In this document: positions 10,327 to 21,999 of the stretch, in pieces | How the letters are laid out: each line of letters starts with the position of its first letter | Numbering within the stretch: the first letter of the stretch is position 1 | Source of the DNA: Gnetum montanum | Lineage: Eukaryota > Streptophyta > Gnetopsida > Gnetales > Gnetaceae | DNA length: 64,000 bases | Assembly: GCA_015680685.1 (NCBI GenBank) | Contig: MNCI01009304.1 | Span: 328,332-392,331 of the forward strand | Reading direction: 5' to 3' | Notes under the pieces: model-generated | Seen by the model: the letters and a program-made list of their open reading frames with translations, nothing else | Databases searched by the model: none | Told to the model about the DNA's origin: nothing | Translations under genes and position numbers: made by a program

Positions 10327-12120
10327 TAAATGAAAACTTTTCCTCAAGTAAACAAGAGGAGGAACAAGTTTCTTACAAAATATTGGAAAGGTATGGGATT
10401 ATTGACTGACATGTAAACTGACTCAAATGAAACAAGTAGACTCTAAGTGTCCAAGTGTATTGATTCACAATCTTTGACAAAATTGGGTGTTCATCATAAT
10501 AGAATTGAACACCTTGAACAAAACTAACATCCAAATCCTCTAGAAGTTGATGAATGAAAGAGAAGATTCAATGAACATAAAGGAACCTCATCGCATGGTG
10601 CTACTACTTCTTGCTTGGTGAAGACAATCCTACTTTCAGTCCATACTTCCCACTGCAATCAGAACAAAATTGTGAATTAGTGCGAATGTGTAATGTATAA
10701 CTATTAGGTACCTTGTCTTGTCAATAGTTACACTTGGCTAGGTTGTGATTATGGTGGATTGATTCTTTTAATAGTGTTAGCAAGAAGACTAAAAAATAGG
10801 GTGAAATGGATAAGTGGTCCATTATTAAATTTTGAAAAGTCCAAATGCAATGAAATGCTTGACAAGGCCTAAATTATTCACAATAATAAATAGAGGATTT
10901 CAGTAGAAAAGTGTTGTGAAGATGCACACAGTTGGATGTCATTGATGGGGCATGCAAAAGGATTTGATTTTGACGATGTCTAAAGATAAAGAAGTTAACT
11001 AACCCAACCAAAAGGTATGCAAGTGGGTCCTTCCCAAAGTAGGCACATGCCCTTTATTGCCCTTACATAACCTCAAACCAAGGATTATGTGGGCCCCATG
11101 GATGATTAATAGTTATGAAAAGTTAAGTACAAAAACCCGAAAGAAACTACCTAAGAATTTTGACACATCAAACCAAGACATCAAACAAGAACATGAAATT
11201 GGAAATGAGGTGAGACATAGAAAGCATAAATGAATGAGAGAGTGTGTGTGGAATGAAGTTCCCAATTAAGGTCACATAAAGTCCCTTGTGAATTTTGTGG
11301 TTAAATAGCCTAATAAAACCCATCTTTAGTCTAGAACAAAACCAACCACATTTAGTGACATCTTATCATCACTCTAACACCAATCCACCCCCTTAAGACA
11401 CAAGAGTGCTCCCACAAAACAACCATCATTCCTTATTTAAGAAGAAAAGAGTAGTAAGAAGTGAAAAATGACCTTAGTTAGAGGGGACCTTTAGGCATGG
11501 GTAACATGTCTTTCTAGTTCCATAATCAGTGCTTGTGGTTTGTTTATTTTGTCTAAAGGGTATGTTTTGAATTCCCATAATTTTTTTTAAATGGAAACCA
11601 CACCATGCAAAGACTTATTCGACTTCCTATTGCTAGTCAACACGAAATGGCAAGAAATCCATGAAAACACACATGCACCCAAGTAAACAGAGAGGCATAA
11701 AGAGTATCGAGTCCCCTTAAAATCACATCATGTTCAAACATTTGAATTCTTTTCACATTTGGAAACTACTAAGATCACAAGTTCATTAAATTTTTATTAA
11801 TGAAAAAGGAACCTCACACTTTTAGAACAAGGAAAACCATAGAGTTTGTGGATGGGTGAATTTTGTGGACTTACTACCTATTTCATGAAAAAGAAACCAT
11901 GTCCTAGTTATGAGTAAAAAAATTCAAAGTTAGAATCCAAACACCAATAACTGAATAACGGAATAGCACATGCCCACATCAAACAAACCACATTGTACCT
12001 AGTTGGCAATAAGGCACATTATTATTAAAACACAATAAGAAAATCACATCCAAAATAAAGGAAAATATATAAGAAATTGTAAAAAATTAAATAAAAATAA
12101 TACATAGTAATGATGTTGTA
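10327..12120 (-). other. Post-integrase spacer of element B
   Basis: About 1.8 kb between integrase and the PPT without a convincing open frame. It aligns along its length with 51054-53050 of element C (for example the shared word ACCACACCATGCAAAGAC), so it is a real part of the family. Athila-type elements often have an env-like gene here; I see none. The part near 12000-12240 is A-rich and low in complexity. Confidence 0.6.
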
Positions 12121-12379
12121 AAACAAAAATTTGAGAAATTTAATAATGTAAAAACAAAAATATGTAAGACAAAGAAAGTGTAAAAAAAAAATTTCCAAAA
12201 ATCATTAGGTGTAAAATAAAAACGTGTAAAACAAAAACATGAAAAACTAAGGAGTTGCTTATATAGTTAACATGGGTGGTCATCTCCTTCATACCTAAGT
12301 TAAAAGGATGAGATTTGAAATATTGAGCATGGTTATCCATCCAATGAGACATTTGCTGCACTAGCTTGCTTAGGCTCAT

Positions 12380-13690
12380 GACAATATTTGACTTGTTATG
12401 TGTTGACAAGCTGCTTCTTGTCCAGGTTCTTAGGTTTGTAGATCAACATGGCCCTAGAAGGAAAAGTGTCATAAATGGCATAAGGTCCTTTCCACAATGT
12501 CTAGAACTTAGTTCATTAAGGTACATGTGTGGGGTTCTTGTAGAGGACCTTATCTCCTTGTTAAAACTTAAATTTTCTAATTCTAAGGTCACGGTGCTTT
12601 TTGTTAAATGCCTTGTGCAACTCGTTAGATAATAGGGCCACCTATCGGTTCTCATCTAGTAGGTTGAGATTTATTAATCTTTTTTTCTTTTTTTGCATTA
12701 GAATTAAATCAAGGTCAAGGTCATAGGCTATTGATAGTGTACAGAGCTTGGATTGACTAGGTAGAGTTGGTAATTTTCTTTTTATCAACTTATAGGGAGA
12801 ATAGCCTATAGGGAGTTTCCATGTTGAGTGGTAGGACTAGAGGACATCATTGAGTTTTGTTCTCTAGTCTCTTCTATATTTGCTAATAGTTCATGTTAGG
12901 ATCTTTGTGATTTCCCTATTTGTAACCTCAACTTGATCATTGGCTTGGGAGTGGTAGGGTGTTGCTAATTTATGTTCAACCCCCAAGCATTACATAAGCT
13001 TCCAAAAAGTAGTGCCTATAAAGTGTGTTCCATTATCAAAAATTAATGTACGTGGCACACCAAACTTATTTACAACATTCTATTGTACAAACTGAGTAGC
13101 TATAGAAGATGTGTAATTGGTAATGACTACTGCTTCTACCCATTTTGTACAATAGTCAACAATGAATATGATGTATGTCTTTCCATTTAACATGGATGTG
13201 ATGGGATCCATAAAGTCAATTCCCCATATGTTGAATGATTCTAGTGGTTGGATCCACTATTAAGGTTCCTTCATTTGAGCAGTCATTCCACCATTTTGTT
13301 GGTGGTATTCACAAGAGTGGACAAATTGGTGAACATCCCTAAAAATTGTTGGCTAATAATACCTTGCCATAAGGATTTTAATGGTCATGCATCTTCCAAT
13401 AGTGGCCCCCACAAGGACCCTCATGAGCATCCTATAGCATGTATAGTTGATCAACATCAGGGACACACCAACAAACTAGGCCATTGATGTGCACCTTGTA
13501 GAGGTATCTATTGATCTCCATGAAGTTTTTTCCCTAGTGACGAAACTATTGTTTCTTCTTGTGATCCAACCCTTGTGGAATTTCTTAAATGAGAAGATAG
13601 GTAAGAATTCCATCATATCATTTAGTCTCAATGGGAAATTTTTCAGTTATAGCTCCGGCAAAGAGACGTTCATCAGAAAATAGATCAGAT
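12380..13690 (-). pseudogene. Integrase of element B
   Basis: Integrase inserts the cDNA into the chromosome. Reverse-complement reading gives HEGPCGGHY of the zinc-binding H2C2 domain (about 13445-13400), a decayed catalytic core with a WNTLY stretch near 13030-13010 matching THFIGTTF of element C, and a C-terminal part with FKF.QGDKVLYKNP (about 12590-12540) and a GPYAIYDTF-like end near 12470. Many stops and frame changes are present. The same domain of element C (53160-54460) is better preserved and confirms the call. Confidence 0.75.
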
Positions 13691-14120
13691 AGTTAGATTT
13701 CCTCCTCTTTGTTATTCCATTGCAACCAAGACAAGTGGTCAATGATCACATTCATATTTTCCTTTTGATCTACCATTGTAAGATCAAATTCCTATAAGAT
13801 CACCAACCACCACATGACATAGACGCTCACCATTGAATTATTCATCAAGACGCGCATCACACTATGATCAATGTGCACAAATACTTTATATCTAAGCACA
13901 TAGTGCTTAAAATTATCTAGAGCAAACACCATTGCCATCAATTCGTTTTCTGTGGTGGTGTAGTTTAGTTATGCACCCACAATGCTTCGACTTGCGTAGT
14001 GGATGTAATATGAACATTTCTTATCATCCAACTATGTAAGCACAACCCCCAAGGTATAATTTGATATCTAGACCAATTGGGTGCCTATAGTATTCAAGTT
14101 TCTACAAGTTTCTCTTTCAG
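13691..14120 (-). pseudogene. RNase H of element B
   Basis: Reverse-complement reading gives YYIHYASRS, then LNYTTTENELMAMVFALDNF and FVHIDHSVMRVLMN, the usual order of Ty3/gypsy RNase H: 'E.ELLA.V.A...FR.YL' followed by 'TDH..L..L'. It ends with DHLSWLQW before the integrase. RNase H removes the RNA template during reverse transcription. Stops are present. Confidence 0.7.
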
Positions 14121-14790
14121 CTATTGAAATGCTTTTTCACATTCCTTGGTCCAAATAAATGGAGCATCTCTCTTTGTTAGCTTGACCAACAATTTTTTGA
14201 TCTTAGAGAAATTCTCTATGAATTTTCGATAGTAGCTAGTATATCCAAGGAATGACCAGACATCTTTTACAGTTTCTAGTTGGTAGATAATTCCTTTGAT
14301 GATCCTTATGTTTTTAGAGTCAACCTCAATTCCTACTTGTGTGATTCTATGTCCCAATACAATGCCTTCTTGAACCATGAGATGGCTCTTTTGCCAATTG
14401 AGCTGCAAGTTTTAGTACTTGCTCAAGGTGTTCCAAAGCTTAAATGTAGTGCCATAAGTAGAAAAGTCATCCATAAAAACTTCCACTCCACTACTGATTT
14501 GCTACTGCAAGTTGCTTAAGATAAAGTATTGGAAAGTGACAAGAGCATTGCACAAACCAAAAGGCATCTTGCGATATGCAAAGGTCCCCCATGAACTTGT
14601 GAATGTTGTTTTGGCCTAGTCCTCTAGTGTAATCTGGATTTGGTTATAGCCACTACAACCATTTAGAAAACTATAATAGCAATGCCCATATATGGTTTCC
14701 AACACCTAATGAACGAACAGTAATGGGAAGTGATCCTTGAATGTTGCCATATTTAACAATAGAAAATCGATGCAAACCCANGTTGGGACT
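14121..14790 (-). pseudogene. Reverse transcriptase of element B
   Basis: The domain is read in order from 14790: CIDFLLLNMATFKDHFPL, YNQIQITLED, FAYRKMPFGLCNA, VEVFMDDFSTYG (the YxDD catalytic box in its Athila/Tat-like FMDD form) and, in the open stretch 14408-14121, WQKSHLMVQEGIVLGH plus FLGYTSYYRKFI. Several stops interrupt it. The combination PFGLCNA...FMDDF is typical of the Athila/Tat branch of plant Ty3/gypsy RT. Confidence 0.85.
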
Positions 14791-15024
14791 AATGGAAGAC
14801 ATTGTGACCATTGTCTATGGGTTATCTTGCTAATTTCCTAGTAATCAAGGTTGAGAATTGCAAGGGGAACATTCCAATCATTATGGAAAGAGAATGGATA
14901 ACCATTATTGATGCAAGAATGGACATAAGAGATCTTTCCCTAGATATATCTAATAAAAATGCATTTTAAAAGGTCAAGAAGAAGCAAGTTCCATGCATCA
15001 CGTACAGTGATCTAGGGTGCAATT
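14782..15024 (+). repeat. N-bounded contig carrying an inverted copy of the protease region
   Basis: Bounded by single Ns at 14781 and 15025. Positions 14858-15024 are the reverse complement of 15233-15399 with at most a few differences. Read on the minus strand the second copy is in normal order for element B; this one is backwards. Its outer part continues the alignment with element A (about 800-880) exactly where the 15399 end stops, so it looks like a contig placed in the wrong orientation. Confidence 0.75.
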
Positions 15025-15232
15025 NGTTCATCCATGCCTACAACATCAACGCATGTTACACTCTCAGTAGGTTCTATGCACATTGTGTTAATTTTAGGAT
15101 CAATAGCCTACCACTTGGTGCTCTCTTGTTTTGTGGATGCTACGTACAGACACCTTTGAATATCTACTTTAGATGCACACTACCTACATGAAAAAATATA
15201 TTCTCATTTCATAGACTAGAGTTTCTACACAC

Positions 15233-15720
15233 AATTGCACCCTAGATCACTATACGTGATGCATGGAACTTGCTTCTTCTTGACCTTTTAAAATGCATTT
15301 TTATTAGATATATCTAGGGAAAGATCTCTTATGTCCATTCTTGCATCAATAATGGTTATCCATTCTCTTTCCATAATGATTGGAATGTTCCCCTTGCAAN
15401 AGCATGGAATATGCATTCTTAAAAAATTGGAAGCTGGTAATAATTAATGCAAATATTACTCTAGAATAGAAATAGATGCTATTGAATATGGTTGAAAATG
15501 GTCAATAGCCTTTTCTTGGTCAGATTTTGAACTCATAGAGATTGATCGTAGGATATGCCAGCATCGTATCTACATTGACCTAGCCATGAANATTCATTCC
15601 CAGCAATCTACAACTAAATAACAAGACTTCTAGGATCAACTAATTTCTTGGGAAGCTTCCCAGCTTGGATCCAATCAAATATGGCATGAGTGAACATAAT
15701 AGTATAGATTCTACATAGTA
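15233..15720 (-). pseudogene. Aspartyl protease of element B
   Basis: Reverse-complement reading of 15399-15233 gives NIPIIMERE, ARMDIRDLSLDIS and KKKQVPCITYSDLGC, matching element A's protease tail (AKMAIRDLSLKIS, KKRVPCIVYND). Positions 15600-15720 match the N-terminal part of A's protease region (about 1055-1180). Single Ns at 15400 and 15591 break the sequence, and a segment between them is displaced. Confidence 0.7.
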
Positions 15721-15904
15721 TTTGGTTTGAAGGTAACTCAAAGGGATTAGATGCAAAAAGAGATGGAAAAGCAAGGTTGCCAACTGCAGGTGTATGTAAG
15801 GTCTTAGGTGAACTTTTGAATTAAAAAAAGGTAGTTTTTGTGATCTAGTGCCTAAACCACTTAGTTGATGAATTGGCTATAGATTTATGTCCCTACTAGT
15901 GTTG

Positions 15905-17255
15905 TGTGATGTCTAAAAACATTGGTGGCTAGAACACTGAGAGGTCCATGTGCATACAGCCTAACCCTGAATCCATGCGAGGGCTATGCTGGAGAAAATA
16001 GAACTAGGGTGCCATGAATGGTCTTGTCGATCAAATAGGGACTTACGTGGTGTTAAAATGACCGTGTGTAAGAAAAGTTTATACTACGTTACCTGCGGGC
16101 ATCAGGTCCGGGCAAGCTAGAGTGTAGCACGATGTCCTAGCCTGAGAACTATGATGTGAACGTGCAAATATGAATGAAAAAGTAAGAAAAATACAAGTGC
16201 TATGCTAAATTCCAAAGAGAAATGCAATAGAATTTGAGAAAAGTAGTGCACCACCCCAAAAGAGGGAGCATAGCTAATTCACAAAGGTATACACAATGTA
16301 CAATAGGCATAGTGGGAGCGCAGTCACAACCTCGATGGTGTTAGGCTATGAAGTTTTGTGCTCATTGTGTTGAATTATGCCTACTAGGTTGGTAGCCACA
16401 GTGTACCATGTGATGTCCTACTAAGCTGTAATGGGGCTGTAGTGTACCATGCGGTGTAGGTGTGCCTCTTTACTAGTGTGGTGTGCTCTGGGTCTTGTTC
16501 ACCCATGGAGCTAAGTGCTAGGATGCCAAAGTGCCAAATGCCAAATGGAAGTGCCAACTACCTTGCTGGTCAAGAAAATGGAAGCCTTCCTTCTTCCTCA
16601 TTTCTTCTCTTTTCTCCCCCCTCCTTTGAAACATTAGGATGCAAGGGTACTTATATGGTTAGGGTTACACCAAAATGTGGATCAGGTGCCATGTGGCCGT
16701 GCAATGGGTGGGACCACACTCGTCCCATGTTACATGCAGGACAAGAGATGCTGGTTGCAACACTAGATAGGGTGCTATGCTACATAGTGTAACAGAGTGC
16801 TACGCTGCAATAGACATGGTGCTATGCTACGCAGTGTAATAGGGTGCTATGCTGTAGTTGACATGGTGCTATGCTATGCACTATAATAGGATGTTATGCT
16901 ACAGTAGACATGGTGCTACACTACACAGCATGACAAGGTGCCATGTTGGGGTAGACATGGTGCTACGCTACACAATGTAACAGGTTGCTACACTGTAGTA
17001 GACATGGTACTATGCTACATAGCGTAACAGGGTGCTATGCTATAGTAGACATGGTGCTACGCTATGTAGCGTAACAGGTGACATGTGAATCTGTAGAAAG
17101 TGCTAACATTCTAGCACTTAGAAAATTTTTGCAAATTTTGCAGTTAGAGCTGACTACACTTAACACTTGGAAAAATATGGGCAAAGTGCCACCATTTTCT
17201 CACTTAGCCAAATTTGCAGTCGAGATGCCAAGACTTAAAATTTTGTGGTGTTTTA
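15905..17255 (-). repeat. 3' LTR of element F/G (1351 bp)
   Basis: Starts TGTGATGTCTAAAAACATTG; its other end, read on the minus strand, is AAAACACCACAAAATTTTA, matching the start of LTRs H and I (TGAAACACCACAAAATTTTA). It matches LTR G throughout. It contains a minisatellite of GGTGCTACGCTACGCAGTG-like units at about 16740-17075. Confidence 0.8.
16740..17075. repeat. Minisatellite in LTR F
   Basis: About eight degenerate units near 40 bp built from ACATGGTGCTACGCTACG, CAGCGTAACAGGGTGC and GTAGTAG words, so GCTACGCT and its near complement AGCGTAAC alternate. The same array is at 23870-24145 in LTR G. Confidence 0.75.
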
Positions 17256-17268
17256 ATGGCCCCTCTTT
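17256..17268 (-). other. Polypurine tract of element F/G
   Basis: The complement reads AAAGAGGGGCCAT next to the LTR. The same AAAGAGGGGCCAA lies before LTR I at 41728-41740, so F/G and H/I share this primer sequence. Confidence 0.6.
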
Positions 17269-19500
17269 GTTGATGCCTAGAGGAGTGACCCAAGAGACAT
17301 CGACAAAGAATTACAAAATACCACAGCAGAGGTGCCACCAACATCACTCATCAATACAAGATCGGATGTTATTTCGCCATGTTCAAGAGTGATATAGGAA
17401 TAAGGGTATGCAAAGGGACAAGGGGTATAGGCAATGCTAGGGAGATGAAATTTAAATGGTGAAAATGAAATGTAAATAGTGGATCATGATGTAAGATATA
17501 AATTCAGCATGGCTAACAATGACCATGGCATGAAGTGTTTTGCCTCTAAAACATTGACCTCTCATCAAAGTGTTTATGAGAGTTTCAAAGTCAATCTAAG
17601 GCTGGGCTAGTTGCAAAGCTACAGAATTGTCAATTTTCTTGGGGATGTGCTTTTCCCCCTTTTTTAGCAAGACGAACCTTTGTTAGGTTCAACTTACTAC
17701 TGAATGTTAGCTGCAAGTTGGCCATCAAGAAAATGGGCTTTGTTTTAATGCATCCACATTGCATTTGTAGGATAAGTGTTTCCCCCCCAGGATGAGTTAT
17801 GTTACATCCGTTTAGGGCATTGACTAGCCCAGAAAGGCTCCCCATGGGATGAGTTGTGTTATGTCCATCATGAGTTCAGCAGTTGATGTGAAGAAAATGC
17901 CATGTATGTCACACTGCATATGCTAGAGGGATATGAAATCATGAGTATGTGGGGGATGAGAGGATATTGGGATGAAGGAGTGGATATGCATAGGCTAAAA
18001 CAAGGATGAGGGGGGATGTTCACTCTTGAGTGGCTTAACTAGTCAAATCATGCACATCAGAGCAATNAGGATGTGCACTGTTGAGTGGCTTAACTAGTCA
18101 AATCATGCACATCAGAGCAATGTGGCAACTTGCTGCTACAATAAGATGCATCTTTGCATGACTTCCTCTAAGGCTTCATCCTATGAACACAACTTAGAGA
18201 AGACAAGGAAACCACAAAACATGAAATGCAAGTGCAAATGCCAGATGTAAATATGTTGCAAGTGCTAGATGTGAAGATGCTGAAAATGTGTCCAATGTTG
18301 TGCTAGTTGCAAGTGCTCAGGAAGCTAGTAAAGGTGCCAGGTTGATGATGCTGCAAGTCTTCTGAAGGCCACACTAATGTAAAGTGCTCCAAAAGGTCAC
18401 CAAAATGGTGGGAGGCAATGATGTTGTGAGTGTCCTCAAGGATTTCACCAAGGGTAAGTGTTCAAATCAGATGAGCAACATGCCAGTTTAAAGTCTTGGT
18501 AGACTATGAACACACATTAAGGTCCTGGTAGACCATGATGTGCTAGTTTATAGTCCTAGTAGATTGCTGGATGCTAGTTTAATTTCATAGAGGAGAGTGG
18601 ATGTTGTGCTAGTTTAATGTCATGACCCAATGATGAGTTGTTGTGCCAGTTTAATGTCATGACCCAAGGATGAGTTGTTGTGCTAGTTTAACATCATGAC
18701 CTAAGGACGAGCTATTGTGCTAGTTTAATGTCATGACCCAAGGATGAGTAGTTGTGCTAGTTTAACATCATGACCCAAGGATGAGCTATGCTAGTTTATA
18801 GTCATAGCAGACTACTTACCTCGCTTGTGTAAGGTGCAATGTTGGATGCATGGTCATGTTGTGTGCCTGCAAGATCCTACAAAAATCAACTAGAAAGAAA
18901 ACAACATCAAGAAACACCTGTCATAAATAGAGTTAAAATGTATGAATGAAAGAAAAGCAATGCAAAAAGTGATAGTTTTAGGTTGTAGGCTAGTTTAAGA
19001 CCTTTTCGGGCCATGTGTTTTTGTAGTTCTATGTTTTTCAAATGCAATGTGTAAACTAAGTTGAAACATGCATAAACAGAGTAGAAATGCATAAACAAAG
19101 CAAAGTAGTATGTAAACTATGCAAGCAAGTGACATGTAAATTCATGAACAAATGCAACCCAAGAAAAAACCAAAAATGCATGGCCAATGAAGGCAAGGGG
19201 TGAGCTGGTGCTTAACGTGTTTTTAGCCAAGGAAAATTCTTAATCACATAGTTTCTTCATAATTAGGTGTGGATTAGGGGGTGTACAAGGCTTAGGATCA
19301 TTTAGGAGGTTGTTGGCTTCAACCACTTGTTTGGTTGTGTTAGCCTTAGGTGATGCATTGGTTGTCATAATTGTACCACCAAGAAACTCTTCTTTCGAAA
19401 ATGGTGCCATGTCCATATCGTGGATAGTCAAAGAGGAATCATTATCACCATGGATGATAACTTGACCACCTTCGTATGGAAGGTGGATTTCTTGATGGAT
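17269..19500. other. Non-coding part of F/G, with a tandem repeat
   Basis: This is where RT, RNase H and IN would lie, but no motif of these domains is visible on either strand. A single N at 18067 is flanked by a direct duplication of about 53 bp (18014-18066 and 18068-18121). A tandem array lies at 18480-18800. Confidence 0.55.
18480..18800. repeat. Tandem array with TAGTTTAATGTCATGACC motif
   Basis: About seven units of roughly 40 bp, each with GTGCTAGTTTAATGTCATGA followed by CCCAAGGATGAG. Single copies of the core recur at 20505 and 21615-21650. The complement (TGACATTAAACTA) recurs in H/I at 30720-30800, 36575-36700 and 40260-40530. Confidence 0.75.
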
Positions 19501-19519
19501 GGGAGAGGAGATGGACCTT

Positions 19520-19830
19520 AGTTAGGCTAGCCAAGGCCTATCTAGAATCATGTTGAAACCTGGCATCTCCTCTATGATAGTGAAATTTGCACTAGTGGGG
19601 AATTTCTCTCCTGCTACAAACACTAATTTGATTATACCCCTAACTATGACACGTGATCCATTGAAGGATTTTAGACACATGGCTTTGGTTGGCCTGATTT
19701 CATCTGCCAAGCCTACGTTGTTGATGATGGAGTACGGGACTACTTTTGTAGCTGCACCATCATCGACATGTACTCTATCGATGGTACACTACCCAACACG
19801 TATGCTAATGGATAGTGGAGCTATAGTGAC
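19520..19830 (-). pseudogene. Aspartyl protease of element F/G
   Basis: Reverse-complement reading gives VHVDDGAATKVVP (about 19780-19740), then SFNGSRVIVRGIIKL and GFNMILDRPWLA (to 19522). This is the Tat-type retroelement protease, with the catalytic loop as Asp-Asp-Gly. The H/I protease has the same loop, so the change predates both. A stop follows the last motif. Confidence 0.75.
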
Positions 19831-20399
19831 CTTTCCTCATTCGGGATTGAATTTGACTACATTGTCATGGAACACTAGGGATGTTGAACTTGATTCTTGT
19901 GGTGTAGGGGGCAACATTGTTGCATGAATGGATGCCTCATTTGCAGGGATGTCCTCTGTAACAGGAATGGAGGCCAAGATCTAGGCCAATCCTTGGTAGT
20001 TAGTAGATGAGGTCATGACTAGGTCATACAAGCTCAATGTTGTGTTCTTTTGCTTGAGTGTTTGTTTCACCTGGGTTAGTGCAACTATGAAGTCCTTGTC
20101 ATTGGCTATTATGTTGGCCTTGACTTCCTCCATGTGTCTTGAGAGACAGATCTCTCATGTAGGGGACTTGGGCTTGGTTTGCTTGGCCTGCTTGGATGTA
20201 GGGGCCCCATTGTTTGGTTCTTGCTTGCTAGTTGTGGCCTTTGCTCTAGCCATGGGGGTTGTGAGACACTCACTCATCCTCTTGCATTGCCATTTGGTAG
20301 GCCTACTTGGGTTACTAGTGGGGTCAACCTTTGATGGAGGAGAGATTAAGCATTGCCCACTATTGGGCTTTGGGTAGGTGAGGGGCCATCACGTTGTGG

Positions 20400-21700
20400 C
20401 ATCCTTATGAAAAATGGTGATTTAGGAGTTGTTATGTGACCAACTCATTGTGGCACCTTGATGACAAAAGGTTGCTTAGCAATTGTTGTTGTTGTGTCAT
20501 GCCAGTTTAACATCTTAGCGGGATGATTGGTTTGAGACCTTGACTACAAAGGGTGTTGTGGATGCTAGAGATGACACTTCGATAACAAAGGGAGGCCTCT
20601 TGTTTGTGGAGGCTGAGGGAACCCTTGCCTTGTTAAGAGGCACATAGATCACAAAAGGTTGTTGCATAGGTTTGGGCTTGCCATCTATGCTAATGGAGTT
20701 TATGACATAGGAAGCATCGTCTGCATTAGATTGACTCATTGTGTCTAGCACCAATTGACATCATTCTATCATTCTTTGTAGGTCATCTTGCAAAGCACGA
20801 TAGTTTTTCGTACTATGATCAAACAATTAGTTGTAATGATAGTATTGGTCTAGCTTAAAGTGTTGTGAGACTGGGGGCTCGTTTGGTACTACTAAGGTAG
20901 GGTTCCTCAATAGTTCACAATACCTATCATGTTTGTGATAGGTAATCTCCGATACATGTTTGTATTAAATTTGCTTGGCTTTCAAGATTTTCTCTAGTAG
21001 TTCAAAGGGTTGCACTGGTAGTGGTGTATACTTTGAGTAGTCCTTGCATTGAAAGTTGGACCTTGGGGTGGCCCCTACCAATGTAGATGAGTTGGTGCCA
21101 AAGTTAGTGGTTTTGTCAGTTGGGGCCTTGGGCTACTTAGCTATTGGGCCCCAATTGGTTGCTTTTGTGGTTGTAGCCACCATTGCCACTGTTGTGTTTT
21201 TCTTGTGAGCATGTTGGTTTCTGTAGGCCACATAGACTGGATCATTGCTAGCTTGCACTACTTCCTCTATGCCTTTTTTTTGGGCAAATGTTTGGCTAAG
21301 AGAAATTGGGGCTAGATAATATAGTTTGAACTTAATGAAGTCATTCATTGCACCTTTGAGAATGGCTAGTAGATGTGTCTCTGCTAGGGGTTCATGTAGT
21401 TCACTCAATGTAGCATTCCAACATTGAAGTAATTTTGACACGGGTTCTAGAGGCCCCTGTTTAACTTGCATAAGCTGGTCAAGGGTTGCTTCAGGCTTTA
21501 GGTTGTACCTAAAGCATGTTACAAATTGACTTATGAGATCCTCCAAAGATGAGATTGAGGCCATTAAGGAGGTAGCTTTGAGTCAGAGGAGGTAGTGGAT
21601 GGGTGTTTCCCGTTTAATATCATAGCGGATGGTTGTTACCAGTTTAACGTTATAGCATATGGTTATTGATGTGTTGGTTGAGTAATGGATGCAATGATCA
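20400..21700 (-). pseudogene. Gag of element F/G
   Basis: The open stretch 21564-21133 (143 codons) has SSLEDLISQFVTCFRYNLKP, then EPVSKLLQCWNATL and AILKGAMNDFIKF, the core of the plant Retrotrans_gag capsid domain. Downstream (about 20950-20515) a remnant of the zinc-knuckle region and a linker of repeated PPFVIEVS-type words precede the protease. H/I has the parallel SSLEDLLHQFVTYFKYN and PFVIRVP words, so the two are homologous. Single stops break the frame. Confidence 0.78.
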
Positions 21701-21999
21701 AAATAGACCACCTATGAGTGGGTTGGCCAGAAACCAAAGATGCCCATGAGATAGGTGGAACGTAGGATGCGTAAGTTGTTTGGGGCTAGGAGGTGGCCCC
21801 TACATGAGCATAGTGTTGGGAAAATGCATTAGTTGCTTGTGAGGAAGGCTGAATTGGCATGGTAACCATCTCAAAGAGGATGGGTGGACTAAACTAAAGA
21901 GGGGTTGTACTAGGAAGTGGTTGTTGGAAGATGGTGTAGAGGGGGCTCTTAAGCTCAGAGTGGGCCTTGAACTCATCTTCTTCCTTCTGTGAGGCTTCC

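Noticed and set aside
13248-13487. Plus-strand open frame with many His and Ser
   Set aside because: Opposite strand of element B's integrase.
16740-17075. CRISPR-like regular repeats
   Set aside because: Units are contiguous and degenerate with no unique spacers, they lie inside an LTR and recur in its partner; the genome is a plant's.
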